Below, piece after piece: positions 15,715-25,442 of a stretch of 38,730 nt of DNA. How positions within the stretch are numbered: position 1 is the stretch's first letter; the number at the start of each line of letters is the position of its first letter. Source of the DNA: a virus; IMG/VR virus record IMGVR_UViG_3300003322_000567, positions 1-38,730 of that record. One strand, written 5' to 3'. The position numbers and the translations under genes were made by a program. The notes under the pieces are model-generated. The model worked only from the letters and a program-made list of their open reading frames with translations, ran no database searches and was not told the origin of the DNA.

Positions 15715-17774
15715 TGGCATACCACTTAACGCATACCATCAATTTTAATAGCCCTGTTACTGAGCAAATCAGGATAGAAATGTATCGAAAGGATATTGTG
15801 CCCGTTAGCGTAATAGAGCTTACAGGCACTTATGCGCGTAAACAGACTCTTTCGGGTGACGGCAATGGGGCTGATACAATTCTATCAACGGAACTGGTAT
15901 TTGGGATATTCATAAGGGAAAGCACAGGCGTTGATTTTGATGATTTCATTGTATCATTCCATGATGAGTGGAAAGTTATTTTGTATAGCGATAATCAAAT
16001 CGAGTTTGTCGGCTTTTTAACTCCTAACGAAGGCTCAAGCGACGTGATAGGTATTAGAAAAGATATTGATCTTTCGGCTACCGATAACCTAGGTTTAATT
16101 AAAAAGGCCGATCTAAAACGGTATGATGGCACCTCTTTCTTACATCGGGTTGACCGCATTATAGATTATATTGCAGGAGCCCTCGCTCAGACAGGTTTGC
16201 AGCTTAATATCGTAGTCTATTCAAACATATATGATGACGTGGCTGTAGATCGTAATGCGGTTAATACAAATGATACCTTTAACAAATACAGGCTTGACTA
16301 TCGCACATTTCAGATTGATGCACTCACCTTCATGAAGTCTAATACCGTTCTTGAGAATATTTTGAGAGAAGGGTATACGTTGGAGCAATTTAACGGGAAA
16401 TGGGTGATTATGCGAATTGGTGAAATGCAAGGTACGGAAGGGCCAAAGATTTGGTGTACCGAATATGATTATACGGGAGCTATTATCTCGGCTCAATTGG
16501 TAACTAACGATGCAGCGATTATCGATAAACAGCAAACCCTTCATCCGATAAATGCTGACCTTAGAATATCATCCAATTACTCAGTTAAAAGTGCTAAACA
16601 TACTTATAATTATACGCCCTGGCCAGAAATACCGCTTAATAATACATTCGAGCGAGGTACATTAATTCCAGGTGTGGGCAACCCTGACCAAAAGGCTTAT
16701 ACAATCGACGATTGGACTTTTGGCGTATGGAACCCGAATCTATCATCCGGCCCTGGATCAAGCCCTTTCAATTTAGCACCTACAACCGATCTTGCTTACC
16801 GGCTTTCCACTTATAACATATATGGAGTTGAGACAGCCCGGCAAATTACGCTTGATTCACATTACAATGATCCGCAGCCAGGCCATCGCTTATTAAGATG
16901 CAGCCAATTCCCGGTTAAAGCAGGCGATCGGGTAGATATAAATTTTGATTTCAAGCGTGACCCTGGCGGAAATGGCACAATGAATTATATGCTAATTGCC
17001 ATAGATACCGGAACTTTGCCCCGCTATACTTTGGACAATAATAATCCTAACGATGGAGGTAAACCGTTCTTTTGGAAGCATGGGGGAGGTACAAACTTTG
17101 TTAGTAAATTTTATCAGGGGGAGGACTGGCAAGATTGGACAAGCATTCAGGTAGAATGCCCTCCCGCTCCCGCTGATGGGCAGTTCTTTATCTTCTTCTT
17201 AAATTATGATTCTGCATTTACGGCGGCGCAGTATAGAAATTTTGAGGTGACCTATCACCCATTTGTTGCGGGCGGCTATGTTGAAGCGAAAGGGGATTAT
17301 TGGAACACTTCACAGAATACCGCTTACTTAGATGATATAGATGAAGAAGTATTTATCTCCGATTCGGAGATAAAAGTACTTAAAGGAGCCATCCTAAAAG
17401 ATGATGGGGTAACGCTCACAACTCGAACATGGTTTCGGCTTAATGTAAACGAAAGCAAAGGCTTTAAGGAGCTTATCAACATAGCAAGATATAATCAAAG
17501 CTATCGACGAATGTGGGAACTCTCAGGCACAATCGGTGGCATTGGTTATTACCCAGTAAATAACCAGGCTATCAGGATGCCGCTTTCCTTTCATAAACAT
17601 TTTAAATTTACGGGCATTCCCAAACTAGCAGGAGTAATCTTTCAGCTTGTACCTCCTTTAACGGTTGATTACTCAGAAGGAGAGATAAAAGCGAATTTTA
17701 GAGAAAGCTGGCGACCCGGGGCAGGCGATGGCGATCAGCTTGGTAATATTCATGAGTTTAAATACAAATTTTAA
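15714..17774 (+). CDS. Tail-tip / distal tail hub protein
   Basis: This is a 686-aa structural protein just after the tape measure. It begins with a beta-rich domain (FNSPVTEQIRIEMYRKDIVP, about residues 11-30), contains an EFVGFLTPNEG strand near residue 98 and a domain from about 300 on that carries jelly-roll-like strands. It is very probably the distal tail or hub protein that joins tube and fibres in Bacteroidota siphoviruses. I do not recognise a catalytic domain. The TAATG overlap with the tape measure gene supports coupled expression. Confidence 0.7.
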   Translation: MAYHLTHTINFNSPVTEQIRIEMYRKDIVPVSVIELTGTYARKQTLSGDGNGADTILSTELVFGIFIRESTGVDFDDFIVSFHDEWKVILYSDNQIEFVGFLTPNEGSSDVIGIRKDIDLSATDNLGLIKKADLKRYDGTSFLHRVDRIIDYIAGALAQTGLQLNIVVYSNIYDDVAVDRNAVNTNDTFNKYRLDYRTFQIDALTFMKSNTVLENILREGYTLEQFNGKWVIMRIGEMQGTEGPKIWCTEYDYTGAIISAQLVTNDAAIIDKQQTLHPINADLRISSNYSVKSAKHTYNYTPWPEIPLNNTFERGTLIPGVGNPDQKAYTIDDWTFGVWNPNLSSGPGSSPFNLAPTTDLAYRLSTYNIYGVETARQITLDSHYNDPQPGHRLLRCSQFPVKAGDRVDINFDFKRDPGGNGTMNYMLIAIDTGTLPRYTLDNNNPNDGGKPFFWKHGGGTNFVSKFYQGEDWQDWTSIQVECPPAPADGQFFIFFLNYDSAFTAAQYRNFEVTYHPFVAGGYVEAKGDYWNTSQNTAYLDDIDEEVFISDSEIKVLKGAILKDDGVTLTTRTWFRLNVNESKGFKELINIARYNQSYRRMWELSGTIGGIGYYPVNNQAIRMPLSFHKHFKFTGIPKLAGVIFQLVPPLTVDYSEGEIKANFRESWRPGAGDGDQLGNIHEFKYKF

Positions 17775-17775
17775 T

Positions 17776-19140
17776 ATGCCTCTTATACAATCAAATAAAT
17801 GCCTTTTTCAAATACTAGTTGACAATGACTGGTTAACAGTTATGTGCCTACGAAGTTTCAAGATAAGTCCCGCAACAACTGAAAAAGAGATTACGGCTCC
17901 GGTAGATGGGAAATTTAAGTCATTTGACTATAAACAACTATCTTATCGGGCTTCTCTAGACGGAGTAGCCTTCCGGGAAATTACAGGTAATACCCTATTT
18001 GATTTTGCAGATGCGCAACTTAATTTCCTTGAGCTTAATTTTCGTGCTGTTTTTCAAGATGAAAGCGGTAACTATAAAATTTTCAATGGTCAGGCCATAG
18101 TAATGGAAAGCGATTTCGAAGCCAGCGCAGGTAGTGTGGCTTCGGGTACTGTAGAACTATTAGGCACAGGAGAGTACACAATTACAAATGACTTACCACA
18201 ATTTGTTAATTTGCGCATTCGCATTTATAATGACCCAACGGCGCAAGCCTTTTTAAAACTATGGTTAATTGATTCTACTGGGAGCCCGGTATTCCAAACC
18301 GACGTGTTGCCGCAGGCCAATGGCGGGCAACTCTCTAATCCACTTGATGTAACCATATCCATACCTAAAGGGCTATGGTACTATTGGTTTCAGGTGGATA
18401 CAAACGACATCGGCAATCAATTTAACCTAAATGCGCCCCCAACGAAATCAAGCAATTTTAATAATGGCATATATAATGAAACCTCAAACGGTATTCAACT
18501 TTATGATTTTACCGCTGACCGGGAGGTTTCAATCGCACTCGGCATAACTAACCCACCACCGACTTGTGTGGCTCCAGCGATCCAATCGGGTATAGTTTCA
18601 CCAAACGGCACAGTAGGAACTTATTATTCCCGTACGGTAGTTCTGAGTGGTTCGCAACCATTCACGGTTTCAAATGTAGTTAAACCTGCATGGATGAGTA
18701 TAAGCATTGCAGGTAATATAATTACTTTAAGCGGAAATCCTACGGTAGGAGTGAACCAAACCGTATCTTTTGACGTGACTAATGCATGCGGAAGTACTTC
18801 GTATGTTGATTCTATTGATATCGCGCCGGGTTCTTCGAATGTCGTGGTGAACTATAGCTACCTGGAAAGTCCGAGCAATTCATCCTATTTCACTATCTAT
18901 GTTAATTCAGTTCTTGCTGTTAGTTCATCTTCACCTATAAGTGGTACTTTAACGATAAACACCCTTGATGTGGTTGAGGCCTTTGTCGGGGGTGCTGCAT
19001 TAGTAGTTAAGCATTTGGATATACAGGATAGCATTGCAGGTGAATTGTTTAACCAGACAAGCGGAAGCACTTACATAAACGGATCATTTACGGCACAATT
19101 CGGACATACTTACACTATAAATGGTAATGGTCATGTATAA
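17776..19140 (+). CDS. Tail protein with tube-like N-terminal domain and Ig-like domain
   Basis: This is a 454-aa product using the ATG at 17776, one base after the previous stop; an in-frame ATG at 17728 would overlap the upstream gene by 47 bp. Residues about 1-135 resemble the tail tube protein in strand order and end in [14 protein letters not shown] Gly/Asn/Thr-rich region follows, then an Ig-like domain of the putative-Ig type, with a C-x-A-P-A entry near residue 273 and a [15 protein letters not shown] strand. The last 80 residues are beta-rich. Probably a baseplate or tip protein involved in surface binding. Confidence 0.65.
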   Translation: MPLIQSNKCLFQILVDNDWLTVMCLRSFKISPATTEKEITAPVDGKFKSFDYKQLSYRASLDGVAFREITGNTLFDFADAQLNFLELNFRAVFQDESGNYKIFNGQAIVMESDFEASAGSVASGTVELLGTGEYTITNDLPQFVNLRIRIYNDPTAQAFLKLWLIDSTGSPVFQTDVLPQANGGQLSNPLDVTISIPKGLWYYWFQVDTNDIGNQFNLNAPPTKSSNFNNGIYNETSNGIQLYDFTADREVSIALGITNPPPTCVAPAIQSGIVSPNGTVGTYYSRTVVLSGSQPFTVSNVVKPAWMSISIAGNIITLSGNPTVGVNQTVSFDVTNACGSTSYVDSIDIAPGSSNVVVNYSYLESPSNSSYFTIYVNSVLAVSSSSPISGTLTINTLDVVEAFVGGAALVVKHLDIQDSIAGELFNQTSGSTYINGSFTAQFGHTYTINGNGHV

Positions 19141-19150
19141 AATCAAAAAC

Positions 19151-22100
19151 ATGAAAAAGTTAATTTCTTTTTTGGCTCTTTTAATCTGCATAAATGTGCA
19201 GGCACAATGGACGGGCACCGATTCGTTAAGGAATTTTAATAACCGGTTCATTACTAATAATGCGAGCGCAGCCTTCACTAATTTGCGATTACATAACTTA
19301 CTGGGAGGCATAATTGATTATATAGATACGGCCTTAAATGGTGGCAGTTCAGTCGCGCTCGGAGTTGATACTATTTACGTAACTGCCGACTCAGTAATTC
19401 ACTACAAAAAGAACGGTGTATTCCATCAGTTCATTGTAAGAGGTAACGTTGGGGCCGGGAGATTGTACGAAGTGCCTTTTAGTGATGGGGCAGGCCGTTT
19501 CAGTCGGGATAGTAATTTTACTTACGATAAGAGCCAAGGCGCAGATGCCGGAAGATTAATTATAGGCCCAACCGGGGTTAATAGCGGTGGCTTATCCAAA
19601 ATCAATGCCACGAGCGATAACATGAATGCCTTAGCCCTTACGAGCTATGGCACTGGTTTAAATACGATCATCTTCAGGCGAGCTTTAGGGACGGTTGGGC
19701 TACCTCTAGCTCTTACTAGCGGCAAAGACCTTTGGAACTTCAGCGGCAGAGGATATACTGGCACAGTATTTAGCAATAGCCAAGCCGCAATATATGCTCA
19801 AACCTCACAAGATTGGACAGATTCAACGAAAGGAACACGGATATACTTTAGCACTACTCCAAATGATAGCGCCGTAATGCGAACAAGAGTAGTATTTGAT
19901 CATGATGGTAGTGTAGGTATTAATGATGACACTCCGGAGTTCGGACTTAAAATTAACCGATCAGTTGGAGCCAATAAAGATAGCGTGCCGTTTACCGCGA
20001 TTTCAACGGCGCAAGCCTTATTAATTGATACAGCCACCGGAAAATTTTACAGAGGCTTTTCGAGTGGTTCCGGTGGCGGGATATCTTGGATTTATTCGGG
20101 AACTGCACCTACCGGTAGCGATACTTCTAAAATATGGATCAAAACACCGGCAATAGCGGGAGTTTATGACGTATATCAATATGCTACTTATCAATTTAGT
20201 TGGGTTCGTTATGGATGGATAACTATTGACGGCTTTTTCTCTCAGTTACCACCTGTTAACGTCGTAATAGCAGGCCAAAGCAATGCCGGAGGTATTTACC
20301 CAGGCGGAGACACGGCAAGAGTTAACGGAATATTAGGATATACTACAGGATCGCAGAACACGGGGATTGATGCCCCGACACATTGGGAGCAAGCGGCTAT
20401 TGGTAAATCGCCCTTTTATATGAATAACAATAATATGGCATTCGCTTTTGCAAAACAGTTGCGATTAAATGATAAGCGAATTGTTCGTATAGTTGCAACC
20501 TATCAGGGAGGCATACCCTTAAGTGCATGGTTATGCGGTAGCCCGCATTATTTATTGGACACTCTACGTAATAGGTTATCGCGTTCAGGGATTGATACCA
20601 TTCACGCTTTTTTATGGCATCACGGCGAGGCTGGGGGTTGCACAGGCAACTTATCAGGAGGCTATTATAAAGATATGGCTGATTTCTACGACACGCTTTG
20701 TATTAATACAAATGGGTTCTATAGAAATGTAACACAATTTATTGCTGGTGAACTAGGGGGTACGGATGCAGCGGATAGAAATACTCAATGGCCTTTCACA
20801 AATCCAAACGGGGCAATAAGGAAAATGAATTCCGACGGAAATATTAACACGGCTTCGATCCCTTCTTATAGTTTATCTCGTTGCGATGCAACTCACTTTT
20901 GCGCAACTGCACTCGACACAATGGGTATACGCATGTATGGGGCATTTAAAGAAATGCCGCATACGATCGCTTATGAAATGAGACAACTAAGAGGTAATTT
21001 TGATACCGCTTATGAGAAATTAAAATACGATGAAAGCGATTTTTTACAGCCTGCTTCCGGAGGTGGTTATTTGTATAAGTATTATAATACATCATTTGCG
21101 TGGAATATTAACGGTTTAAACACTTTAGCTATTAACAATGATGGAAGTGTTGGAATAGATAATGCGCAATCTATGTCTGGGACAAATACCAATGCCAGCC
21201 TTAAAGTTAATGGGAGAATGGCAGTTGCTGATGGAACTAATACCACGATTGCCACAAATTTTAATCCTGATGTATCAGGTGGTGGGTATCAAAGAAATAC
21301 TATAATTTCAAATTATACTAGTAATTGGACTACTTCTTCACCGAATGCAGATAACGTATTTATAGGCCCTAATGCTGGATTAGTAAGTAGTGGTAGAATG
21401 TCAAATAATTCCGTATTTATAGGATCGGGGGCGGGGGAAGGCCATACACCGGCAGGTTCAGGAGACTACAACATCGGGATTGGTAAAGACCCGCTGAAAA
21501 ATAGCGTATGCGCATGGTGTGTAGTTGTTGGTGGCTTGTCGGGGCAAAATATGTATGGCGGCGGTATCTCGCTTGTCGGACATGCCATTTCTGTTCCATC
21601 TGGAATTAGCAACGTATCTGCATTGGGATATAATGCGAATGTTGATAGCAATAACCAAGTAGTGCTTGGTGATACAAATCAAGTCCAGTTAAAGGTAGCA
21701 AAACTCAGGTTTAAACTAAACACAACACCAACTAACGGCGATACATGGGTGTACGATGCAGCTACCAGCGAATTTAAACCGCAAGCAGCTATTGATAATA
21801 GTATTGCAACTGGCTCTCGTACTGCAACCGGAAACTATACGCAAGACTGGAATCATAAGCAGTTAACGTTTAATAACATTAATCAATGGTCGTTTAACGT
21901 AAAAGAAACGGAAACTACTTTTGGAACAAGAAAATTAAGACACGCATTTTACACTACAGGCAGCGCATACGGGCAACCAATGAGCCTGTATAGCGCTCTT
22001 AGAAATGTTGCAGATAATGCCGATAGTATAATAATTGGATTCAGAAATTACTATGGCGGCTCAAGGCATTATACAGGTTTAATAGCAGCAGATGCCAATG

Positions 22101-22555
22101 GGCAGGGTTTAGTTGAACTGTCATTGGATATGGCCAAAATGAGCGTTGACCCAACCGGGAATAACATAACGGTGTATAAAGATTCAATATTACTCAAAGG
22201 GGCCGAACCAACCACTTCAGCGGATAGCGTATTTGCAGCAGGGCCAAGGCTTTCAGATGGATCAACTAAGGTATTAATGATCCCCACGGTGAAAGTTTTA
22301 AAAGGTACACTATCATGGACGCCAGGAACAATAGGGGCCGGAAGCAGTACAACTACGACGGTAACTATAACAGGTGCAGCAGTTGGCGATGCAGTTATTA
22401 TTTCTACATCTGACGGCGCAGGCTTAGCAAATGGGGAAGTGTATGATGGCGTTGTTTCGTCAACCAATACGGTAACCGTTCGAGCTAATAACTTCAGTAC
22501 AGGATCGGGTGTAATAGGAGCAAGAACTTATAATATAGTGGTGATTAAATATTAA
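19151..22555 (+). CDS. Tail fibre with SGNH/SASA-type carbohydrate esterase domain and YadA-like head repeats
   Basis: This is a 1134-aa fibre. From the ATG at 19151 it opens with a Sec signal-like peptide, [19 protein letters not shown]; ATGs at 19121-19133 are alternatives that overlap the previous gene. The middle carries an SGNH hydrolase of the sialate O-acetylesterase/CE6-like type: [11 protein letters not shown] with nucleophile S377, WHHGEAGG near 490, and the D-x-x-H pair DATH at 579-582. After it, about residues 735-850, repeats of the form VFIGPNAG and [10 protein letters not shown] resemble trimeric YadA-like head repeats. Likely role: bind and deacetylate a surface polysaccharide. 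The last gene of the tail block. Confidence 0.8.
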   Translation: MKKLISFLALLICINVQAQWTGTDSLRNFNNRFITNNASAAFTNLRLHNLLGGIIDYIDTALNGGSSVALGVDTIYVTADSVIHYKKNGVFHQFIVRGNVGAGRLYEVPFSDGAGRFSRDSNFTYDKSQGADAGRLIIGPTGVNSGGLSKINATSDNMNALALTSYGTGLNTIIFRRALGTVGLPLALTSGKDLWNFSGRGYTGTVFSNSQAAIYAQTSQDWTDSTKGTRIYFSTTPNDSAVMRTRVVFDHDGSVGINDDTPEFGLKINRSVGANKDSVPFTAISTAQALLIDTATGKFYRGFSSGSGGGISWIYSGTAPTGSDTSKIWIKTPAIAGVYDVYQYATYQFSWVRYGWITIDGFFSQLPPVNVVIAGQSNAGGIYPGGDTARVNGILGYTTGSQNTGIDAPTHWEQAAIGKSPFYMNNNNMAFAFAKQLRLNDKRIVRIVATYQGGIPLSAWLCGSPHYLLDTLRNRLSRSGIDTIHAFLWHHGEAGGCTGNLSGGYYKDMADFYDTLCINTNGFYRNVTQFIAGELGGTDAADRNTQWPFTNPNGAIRKMNSDGNINTASIPSYSLSRCDATHFCATALDTMGIRMYGAFKEMPHTIAYEMRQLRGNFDTAYEKLKYDESDFLQPASGGGYLYKYYNTSFAWNINGLNTLAINNDGSVGIDNAQSMSGTNTNASLKVNGRMAVADGTNTTIATNFNPDVSGGGYQRNTIISNYTSNWTTSSPNADNVFIGPNAGLVSSGRMSNNSVFIGSGAGEGHTPAGSGDYNIGIGKDPLKNSVCAWCVVVGGLSGQNMYGGGISLVGHAISVPSGISNVSALGYNANVDSNNQVVLGDTNQVQLKVAKLRFKLNTTPTNGDTWVYDAATSEFKPQAAIDNSIATGSRTATGNYTQDWNHKQLTFNNINQWSFNVKETETTFGTRKLRHAFYTTGSAYGQPMSLYSALRNVADNADSIIIGFRNYYGGSRHYTGLIAADANGQGLVELSLDMAKMSVDPTGNNITVYKDSILLKGAEPTTSADSVFAAGPRLSDGSTKVLMIPTVKVLKGTLSWTPGTIGAGSSTTTTVTITGAAVGDAVIISTSDGAGLANGEVYDGVVSSTNTVTVRANNFSTGSGVIGARTYNIVVIKY

Positions 22556-22590
22556 AATTAATTTCTTAATATTGTTCAATTTACACTAAA

Positions 22591-22770
22591 ATGAACCGTA
22601 CCGCTATGGATCACCACAACTCAGGGATCATTGAGCTTTTTATAAGCTGGTATTTTGCCCTTGCTACGATTGTTAGCGGCCATTGGGTGCCAATGGTTTT
22701 AAGCTCGGCCGCATCTATAATGGCCATCATCAATTATTATTACCAAATCAAAAAGAACCGTACCAAATGA
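22591..22770 (+). CDS. Small membrane protein (59 aa), holin candidate
   Basis: The ATG at 22591 opens 59 codons to TGA 22768-22770. After a short polar start (MNRTAMDHHN) there are two hydrophobic stretches, IIELFISWYFALATIV and WVPMVLSSAASIMAIINYYY, then a basic tail (KKNRTK), a small two-segment layout common in holins. It ends in an ATGA overlap with the next membrane protein gene. Function is inferred from size, topology and its place before the endolysin. Confidence 0.65.
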   Translation: MNRTAMDHHNSGIIELFISWYFALATIVSGHWVPMVLSSAASIMAIINYYYQIKKNRTK

Positions 22771-23015
22771 AACGATTACTAGTTAACCTTAAAGAGGCGG
22801 ATATACGCAATATCCTCGCCATTATGATTGTTCTTGTTAGCTTTCTCATTCAGGCTATAATTTTATTGAAGCCTATTCCGCCAGGCAATCACGATATCGG
22901 CATTACAACTGTAGTGATAACACTCGGGATGCAAACAATGGTTGGCGGGTATTTCTTCGGATCAAGTAAAGGTGAACGTAAGATCACCGGTTTGCCTGAG
23001 GCTGATAAAACATAA
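22767..23015 (+). CDS. Small membrane protein (82 aa), holin or antiholin candidate
   Basis: The ATG at 22767 overlaps the stop of the previous gene (ATGA) and is preferred to an in-frame GTG at 22683, which would overlap it fully. The protein has a basic start, a strong transmembrane segment (ILAIMIVLVSFLIQAIILL), a second weaker one (ITTVVITLGMQTMVGGYFF) and a charged C-terminus (KGERKITGLPEADKT). Two adjacent coupled small membrane proteins suggest a holin/antiholin-type pair; this is inference. Confidence 0.65.
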   Translation: MKRLLVNLKEADIRNILAIMIVLVSFLIQAIILLKPIPPGNHDIGITTVVITLGMQTMVGGYFFGSSKGERKITGLPEADKT

Positions 23016-23050
23016 ACCCTAAATTATTTCACACCAAAATAAAACTCGAA

Positions 23051-23677
23051 ATGCCAAACAAGTCTTTTGTATGGGTTATTTGCCTAATAATCTTAATTGC
23101 CCTTTCTGCTTGGGCTTATCTGTACCGTATAACAGATGAGTATACTCGAAGCTACGATCAAAATAAAATCGAAGTAGCCCAATTACGCAAAAACAAAAAA
23201 GCCGATTCTCTTAAAATTATTGAGTATAGAAGAGATCGCGATCTCTTCAGCGATTCTTTAATGGGTGTTTTGGTGGAGAAAGGTCAGGCTGAAATTGAAC
23301 TTAACCGAAAAACCGAAGAGCTTAATCAAGCTAAAAAACGATACAAGCAATTGCGGGAGCTCAAGGATACGGCTTCGGCTATTAATACCTGTGATAGTAT
23401 TGTATATACCTATATCCCAGCTTATCAACTTATCGACAGTACCGTTAATGATTATAACGATTCTGCGATTAACTTGGCTACAGGCCAGCTTAAAAAACGT
23501 GATGATATAATTGAATTGGATTACGATAAAGCAAATAAAGCCTATGAGGCGCATATTAAATACAAGATGAGTGATCTTGCTGATAAAAAAACTAAAAACA
23601 GGCAGCAAAAGAAAGCTATCCTCAAGGCGGGGCTATTGGGGGTTGTAGTCGGACTAATTATAGGTTTGCTACGATAA
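23051..23677 (+). CDS. Coiled-coil membrane protein, spanin candidate
   Basis: This 208-aa protein has an N-terminal transmembrane segment (FVWVICLIILIALSAWAYLY, about residues 6-25), a long charged coiled coil (about 30-185) and a second hydrophobic segment at the very C-terminus (GLLGVVVGLIIGLL). A single coiled coil flanked by membrane anchors fits a spanin or another envelope-bridging lysis factor. Classic two-component spanins lack the C-terminal segment and unimolecular spanins start with a lipobox, so the topology is atypical. It lies between holin candidates and endolysin. Confidence 0.58.
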   Translation: MPNKSFVWVICLIILIALSAWAYLYRITDEYTRSYDQNKIEVAQLRKNKKADSLKIIEYRRDRDLFSDSLMGVLVEKGQAEIELNRKTEELNQAKKRYKQLRELKDTASAINTCDSIVYTYIPAYQLIDSTVNDYNDSAINLATGQLKKRDDIIELDYDKANKAYEAHIKYKMSDLADKKTKNRQQKKAILKAGLLGVVVGLIIGLLR

Positions 23678-23680
23678 ATA

Positions 23681-23709
23681 AAAAGGGCCGCCCTGAGAGC
23701 AAGGCGACC
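23681..23709 (-). terminator. Terminator-like hairpin directed on the minus strand
   Basis: GGCCGCC at 23686-23692 pairs with GGCGACC at 23703-23709 (six pairs, one mismatch, 10-nt loop). On the - strand the stem is followed by CTTTTTATTTA, an intrinsic-terminator form; on the + strand nothing T-rich follows. This is the second such minus-facing hairpin in the genome. The rest of the 119-bp interval 23678-23796 is A/T-rich with no gene; a TTTG at 23763 has no good -7 partner. Confidence 0.4.
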
Positions 23710-23796
23710 GAAGTACAAAAGTTACGCTTTAATCATTCAACAAAATTACATAGCTGTAGATGTTTGAGAATGCAATAATACTTAAAATATTTAATT

Positions 23797-23988
23797 ATGA
23801 AAAAATTTATTCAAGACAATGAAGGGGCAATAATTGCCTGCATGATGCTATCAGGTATTTTCATCCTCGGGATTGGCCTTGACTGGGATCAGTCACAAAT
23901 AACCTGGCGAGGGAATATAGCATGGCTACCTATTGCATTAGGTTCTGTGCTATTTGCAGGTGCCTGTATATGGCTTGCTAAAAGATAA
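23797..23988 (+). CDS. Small two-segment membrane protein
   Basis: This 63-aa protein has two hydrophobic segments (AIIACMMLSGIFILGIGL and IAWLPIALGSVLFAGACIWL) separated by a short polar loop (DWDQSQITWRGN), and a positive end (AKR). It precedes a four-segment membrane protein and the endolysin. A holin is possible, but so is any small inner-membrane protein; no family recognised. Confidence 0.6.
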   Translation: MKKFIQDNEGAIIACMMLSGIFILGIGLDWDQSQITWRGNIAWLPIALGSVLFAGACIWLAKR

Positions 23989-23993
23989 TTTAT

Positions 23994-24416
23994 ATGCTGA
24001 AACCAATCATAGTAATTTTATGGGGCCTGGCGGCCTGGATCATTCAGATGATTTACTTCATCAAAGATGACCGAACACCTAATAGCGAAGCAGCTAATAA
24101 GGGCTTAAATCTGCGCTGGCACATTGCAGGTGGCGCAATCCATATATGGGGCTATTACCTGGTAGCCCTTCATTTTGGAGCTCATTGGGGCTTGCTTATG
24201 GCTTCCCTTACCTGGCTGCTTTTTGACGGCTTTGTTAACTCCTATATACTCAATAAGGAATTTTTCTATGTGGGTAATACGGCCCTGCTCGATCAGGCTC
24301 AGCAATGGCTTGCTTCTTTAGCGCATAAGGATGCCCGATTAATTTCAGCTATCCTTAAGATAGTATTGCTCATTACGTCACTCATCATTTTAATACATCG
24401 ATATGGCGGATTTTAA
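23994..24416 (+). CDS. Integral membrane protein of unknown function (140 aa)
   Basis: This 140-aa protein has about four hydrophobic segments (LKPIIVILWGLAAWIIQMIY; AGGAIHIWGYYLVALHF; WGLLMASLTWLLFDGF; ISAILKIVLLITSLIILI) and several His residues. It starts 5 bp after the upstream gene and overlaps the endolysin gene by 14 bp, so it is coupled to lysis. Its size is larger than common holins. No family recognised. Confidence 0.6.
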   Translation: MLKPIIVILWGLAAWIIQMIYFIKDDRTPNSEAANKGLNLRWHIAGGAIHIWGYYLVALHFGAHWGLLMASLTWLLFDGFVNSYILNKEFFYVGNTALLDQAQQWLASLAHKDARLISAILKIVLLITSLIILIHRYGGF

Positions 24417-24960
24417 AACGGCTTTAAAGGAAACGCTCGGTATTGAGGGTGGCCTTTCAAACAATCTGAATGATCGGGGCGGCTTAACGTATAAAGGCAT
24501 ATCACGTAAAGCATGGCCAGGTTGGGAAGGGTGGTATTATGTTGATCAATGGCTTAACTCATGGGCCACGATCCCAGAGAGCGAAATAAAGCGGCTTGAT
24601 GAAATGGTTGAAAGGTTCTACAAGGTCAATTTCTGGGATCGGGTAAGTCTTGGCGCATTCGTCAATCAGCGAATTGCGAATGAGATATTTGATACCGGCG
24701 TTAATGCATCAACGAAACAGGGTATCAAATTTTTACAAAGAGCCTTAAACCTGCTTAATCGCAATCAAGTGCTTTACCCCGATATTGACGTTGATGGTAT
24801 TATCGGTATTAAAACATTAGAGCTAACTAACAAACACCCTTACCCAGATGCTTTACTGAAGTTACTGAACGGTTTGCAACTAGCCTTTTACGTGGAGCTC
24901 TGCGAGAAAGACCCATCACAAGAAGAGTTTTTGCGCGGATGGCTCAAGCGTATTTTATAA
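24403..24960 (+). CDS. Endolysin, GH108-type muramidase with peptidoglycan-binding domain
   Basis: This 185-aa lysozyme-like enzyme cleaves the glycan backbone of peptidoglycan. The N-terminal signature is GIEGGLSNNLNDRGGLTYKG (about residues 13-32), with E15 as the expected catalytic acid, equivalent to the ExGGY...DxGG..xxG pattern of glycosyl hydrolase family 108. The C-terminal part (about 92-180), with GIKFLQRALNLLN and DVDGIIGIKTLE, matches the small predicted peptidoglycan-binding domain usually fused to it. There is no signal peptide, so export depends on a holin. It is the last lysis gene and is followed by a strong terminator. Confidence 0.9.
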   Translation: MADFKTALKETLGIEGGLSNNLNDRGGLTYKGISRKAWPGWEGWYYVDQWLNSWATIPESEIKRLDEMVERFYKVNFWDRVSLGAFVNQRIANEIFDTGVNASTKQGIKFLQRALNLLNRNQVLYPDIDVDGIIGIKTLELTNKHPYPDALLKLLNGLQLAFYVELCEKDPSQEEFLRGWLKRIL

Positions 24961-24990
24961 GCCTTACCGATGCCGGAAACCTCCGGAGGT

Positions 24991-25021
24991 AGCCGGGCTC
25001 ACTTTTGGGCCTGGCTTTTTT
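24991..25021 (+). terminator. Strong intrinsic terminator after the endolysin gene
   Basis: AGCCGGGCTC (24991-25000) pairs with GGGCCTGGCT (25007-25016) over 10 bp with two G-T wobbles, loop ACTTTT, followed by TTTTTT to 25021. A 12-bp perfect palindrome ACCTCCGGAGGT lies just upstream at 24979-24990. This probably ends the late transcript. Confidence 0.88.
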
Positions 25022-25059
25022 GTGCCCGGGAAATTATTTTACAAAAAAGTCAAAATAAA

Positions 25060-25090
25060 TTTGCGCATATCCCTGAAATGAGTATTTTTG
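25060..25090 (+). promoter_or_regulatory. Bacteroidota-type promoter (TTTG-N19-TAnnTTTG)
   Basis: A -33 element TTTG at 25060-25063 is followed by a 19-nt spacer and the -7 element TATTTTTG at 25083-25090, matching the Bacteroidota consensus exactly. The start of transcription would be about 25096-25098, giving a leader of some 45 nt before the ATG at 25141. It lies just downstream of a strong terminator. A further TAAATTTG overlaps the -33 region at 25056-25063 but has no convincing upstream partner. Confidence 0.72.
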
Positions 25091-25140
25091 ACTCCGAAAC
25101 ACACCCAAATCGGGTATTTTTAAGTACAAAACGCTTTAAT

Positions 25141-25425
25141 ATGACAAAAGAACAAGCTCTCACCGCCCTGGCTGATCTCGTAGCCACTAAACACATCCGC
25201 AAACAATCTCTCGCCTATCAAACTGCATTAGCCGCCATTGAGAACCCCGGAGAGCCTCAGATTTGCGGGAAACACCAAGGATCGGGCAGATTTGCCGGTT
25301 CAAAATCATGGCAATGGCAAACGTCTCAAGCGCTCACAAAAGCAGGCATTCCCCATACCTGTGCCAACGTAGCCCCAAAGGGCGGCCGCGCAGGTAACCG
25401 CATAACCGTAATACTTACAAACTAA
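25141..25425 (+). CDS. Small protein of unknown function in its own transcription unit
   Basis: This 94-aa protein starts at the ATG at 25141, which fits the promoter at 25060-25090; an in-frame ATG at 24970 would place its first 57 codons across the upstream terminator and promoter and is rejected. The N-terminal third is helical (EQALTALADLVATKHIRK), and the rest is Gly/Ser/Lys-rich (QICGKHQGSGRFAGSKSWQW). No family is recognised. It is bounded by a terminator on each side, so it can be controlled independently of both the late operon and the early genes. A regulator or host-takeover protein is a guess only. Confidence 0.68.
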   Translation: MTKEQALTALADLVATKHIRKQSLAYQTALAAIENPGEPQICGKHQGSGRFAGSKSWQWQTSQALTKAGIPHTCANVAPKGGRAGNRITVILTN

Positions 25426-25442
25426 TTATATTGGGTTCACGG

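Noticed and set aside
24979-24990. 12-bp perfect palindrome ACCTCCGGAGGT as a possible protein-binding or attachment site
   Set aside because: It stands directly against the terminator stem and no second copy or integrase was found; left as part of the terminator region.
24970-25140. N-terminal extension of the 25141 gene from the ATG at 24970
   Set aside because: It would be read across the late terminator hairpin and the promoter; the ATG at 25141 fits the promoter.
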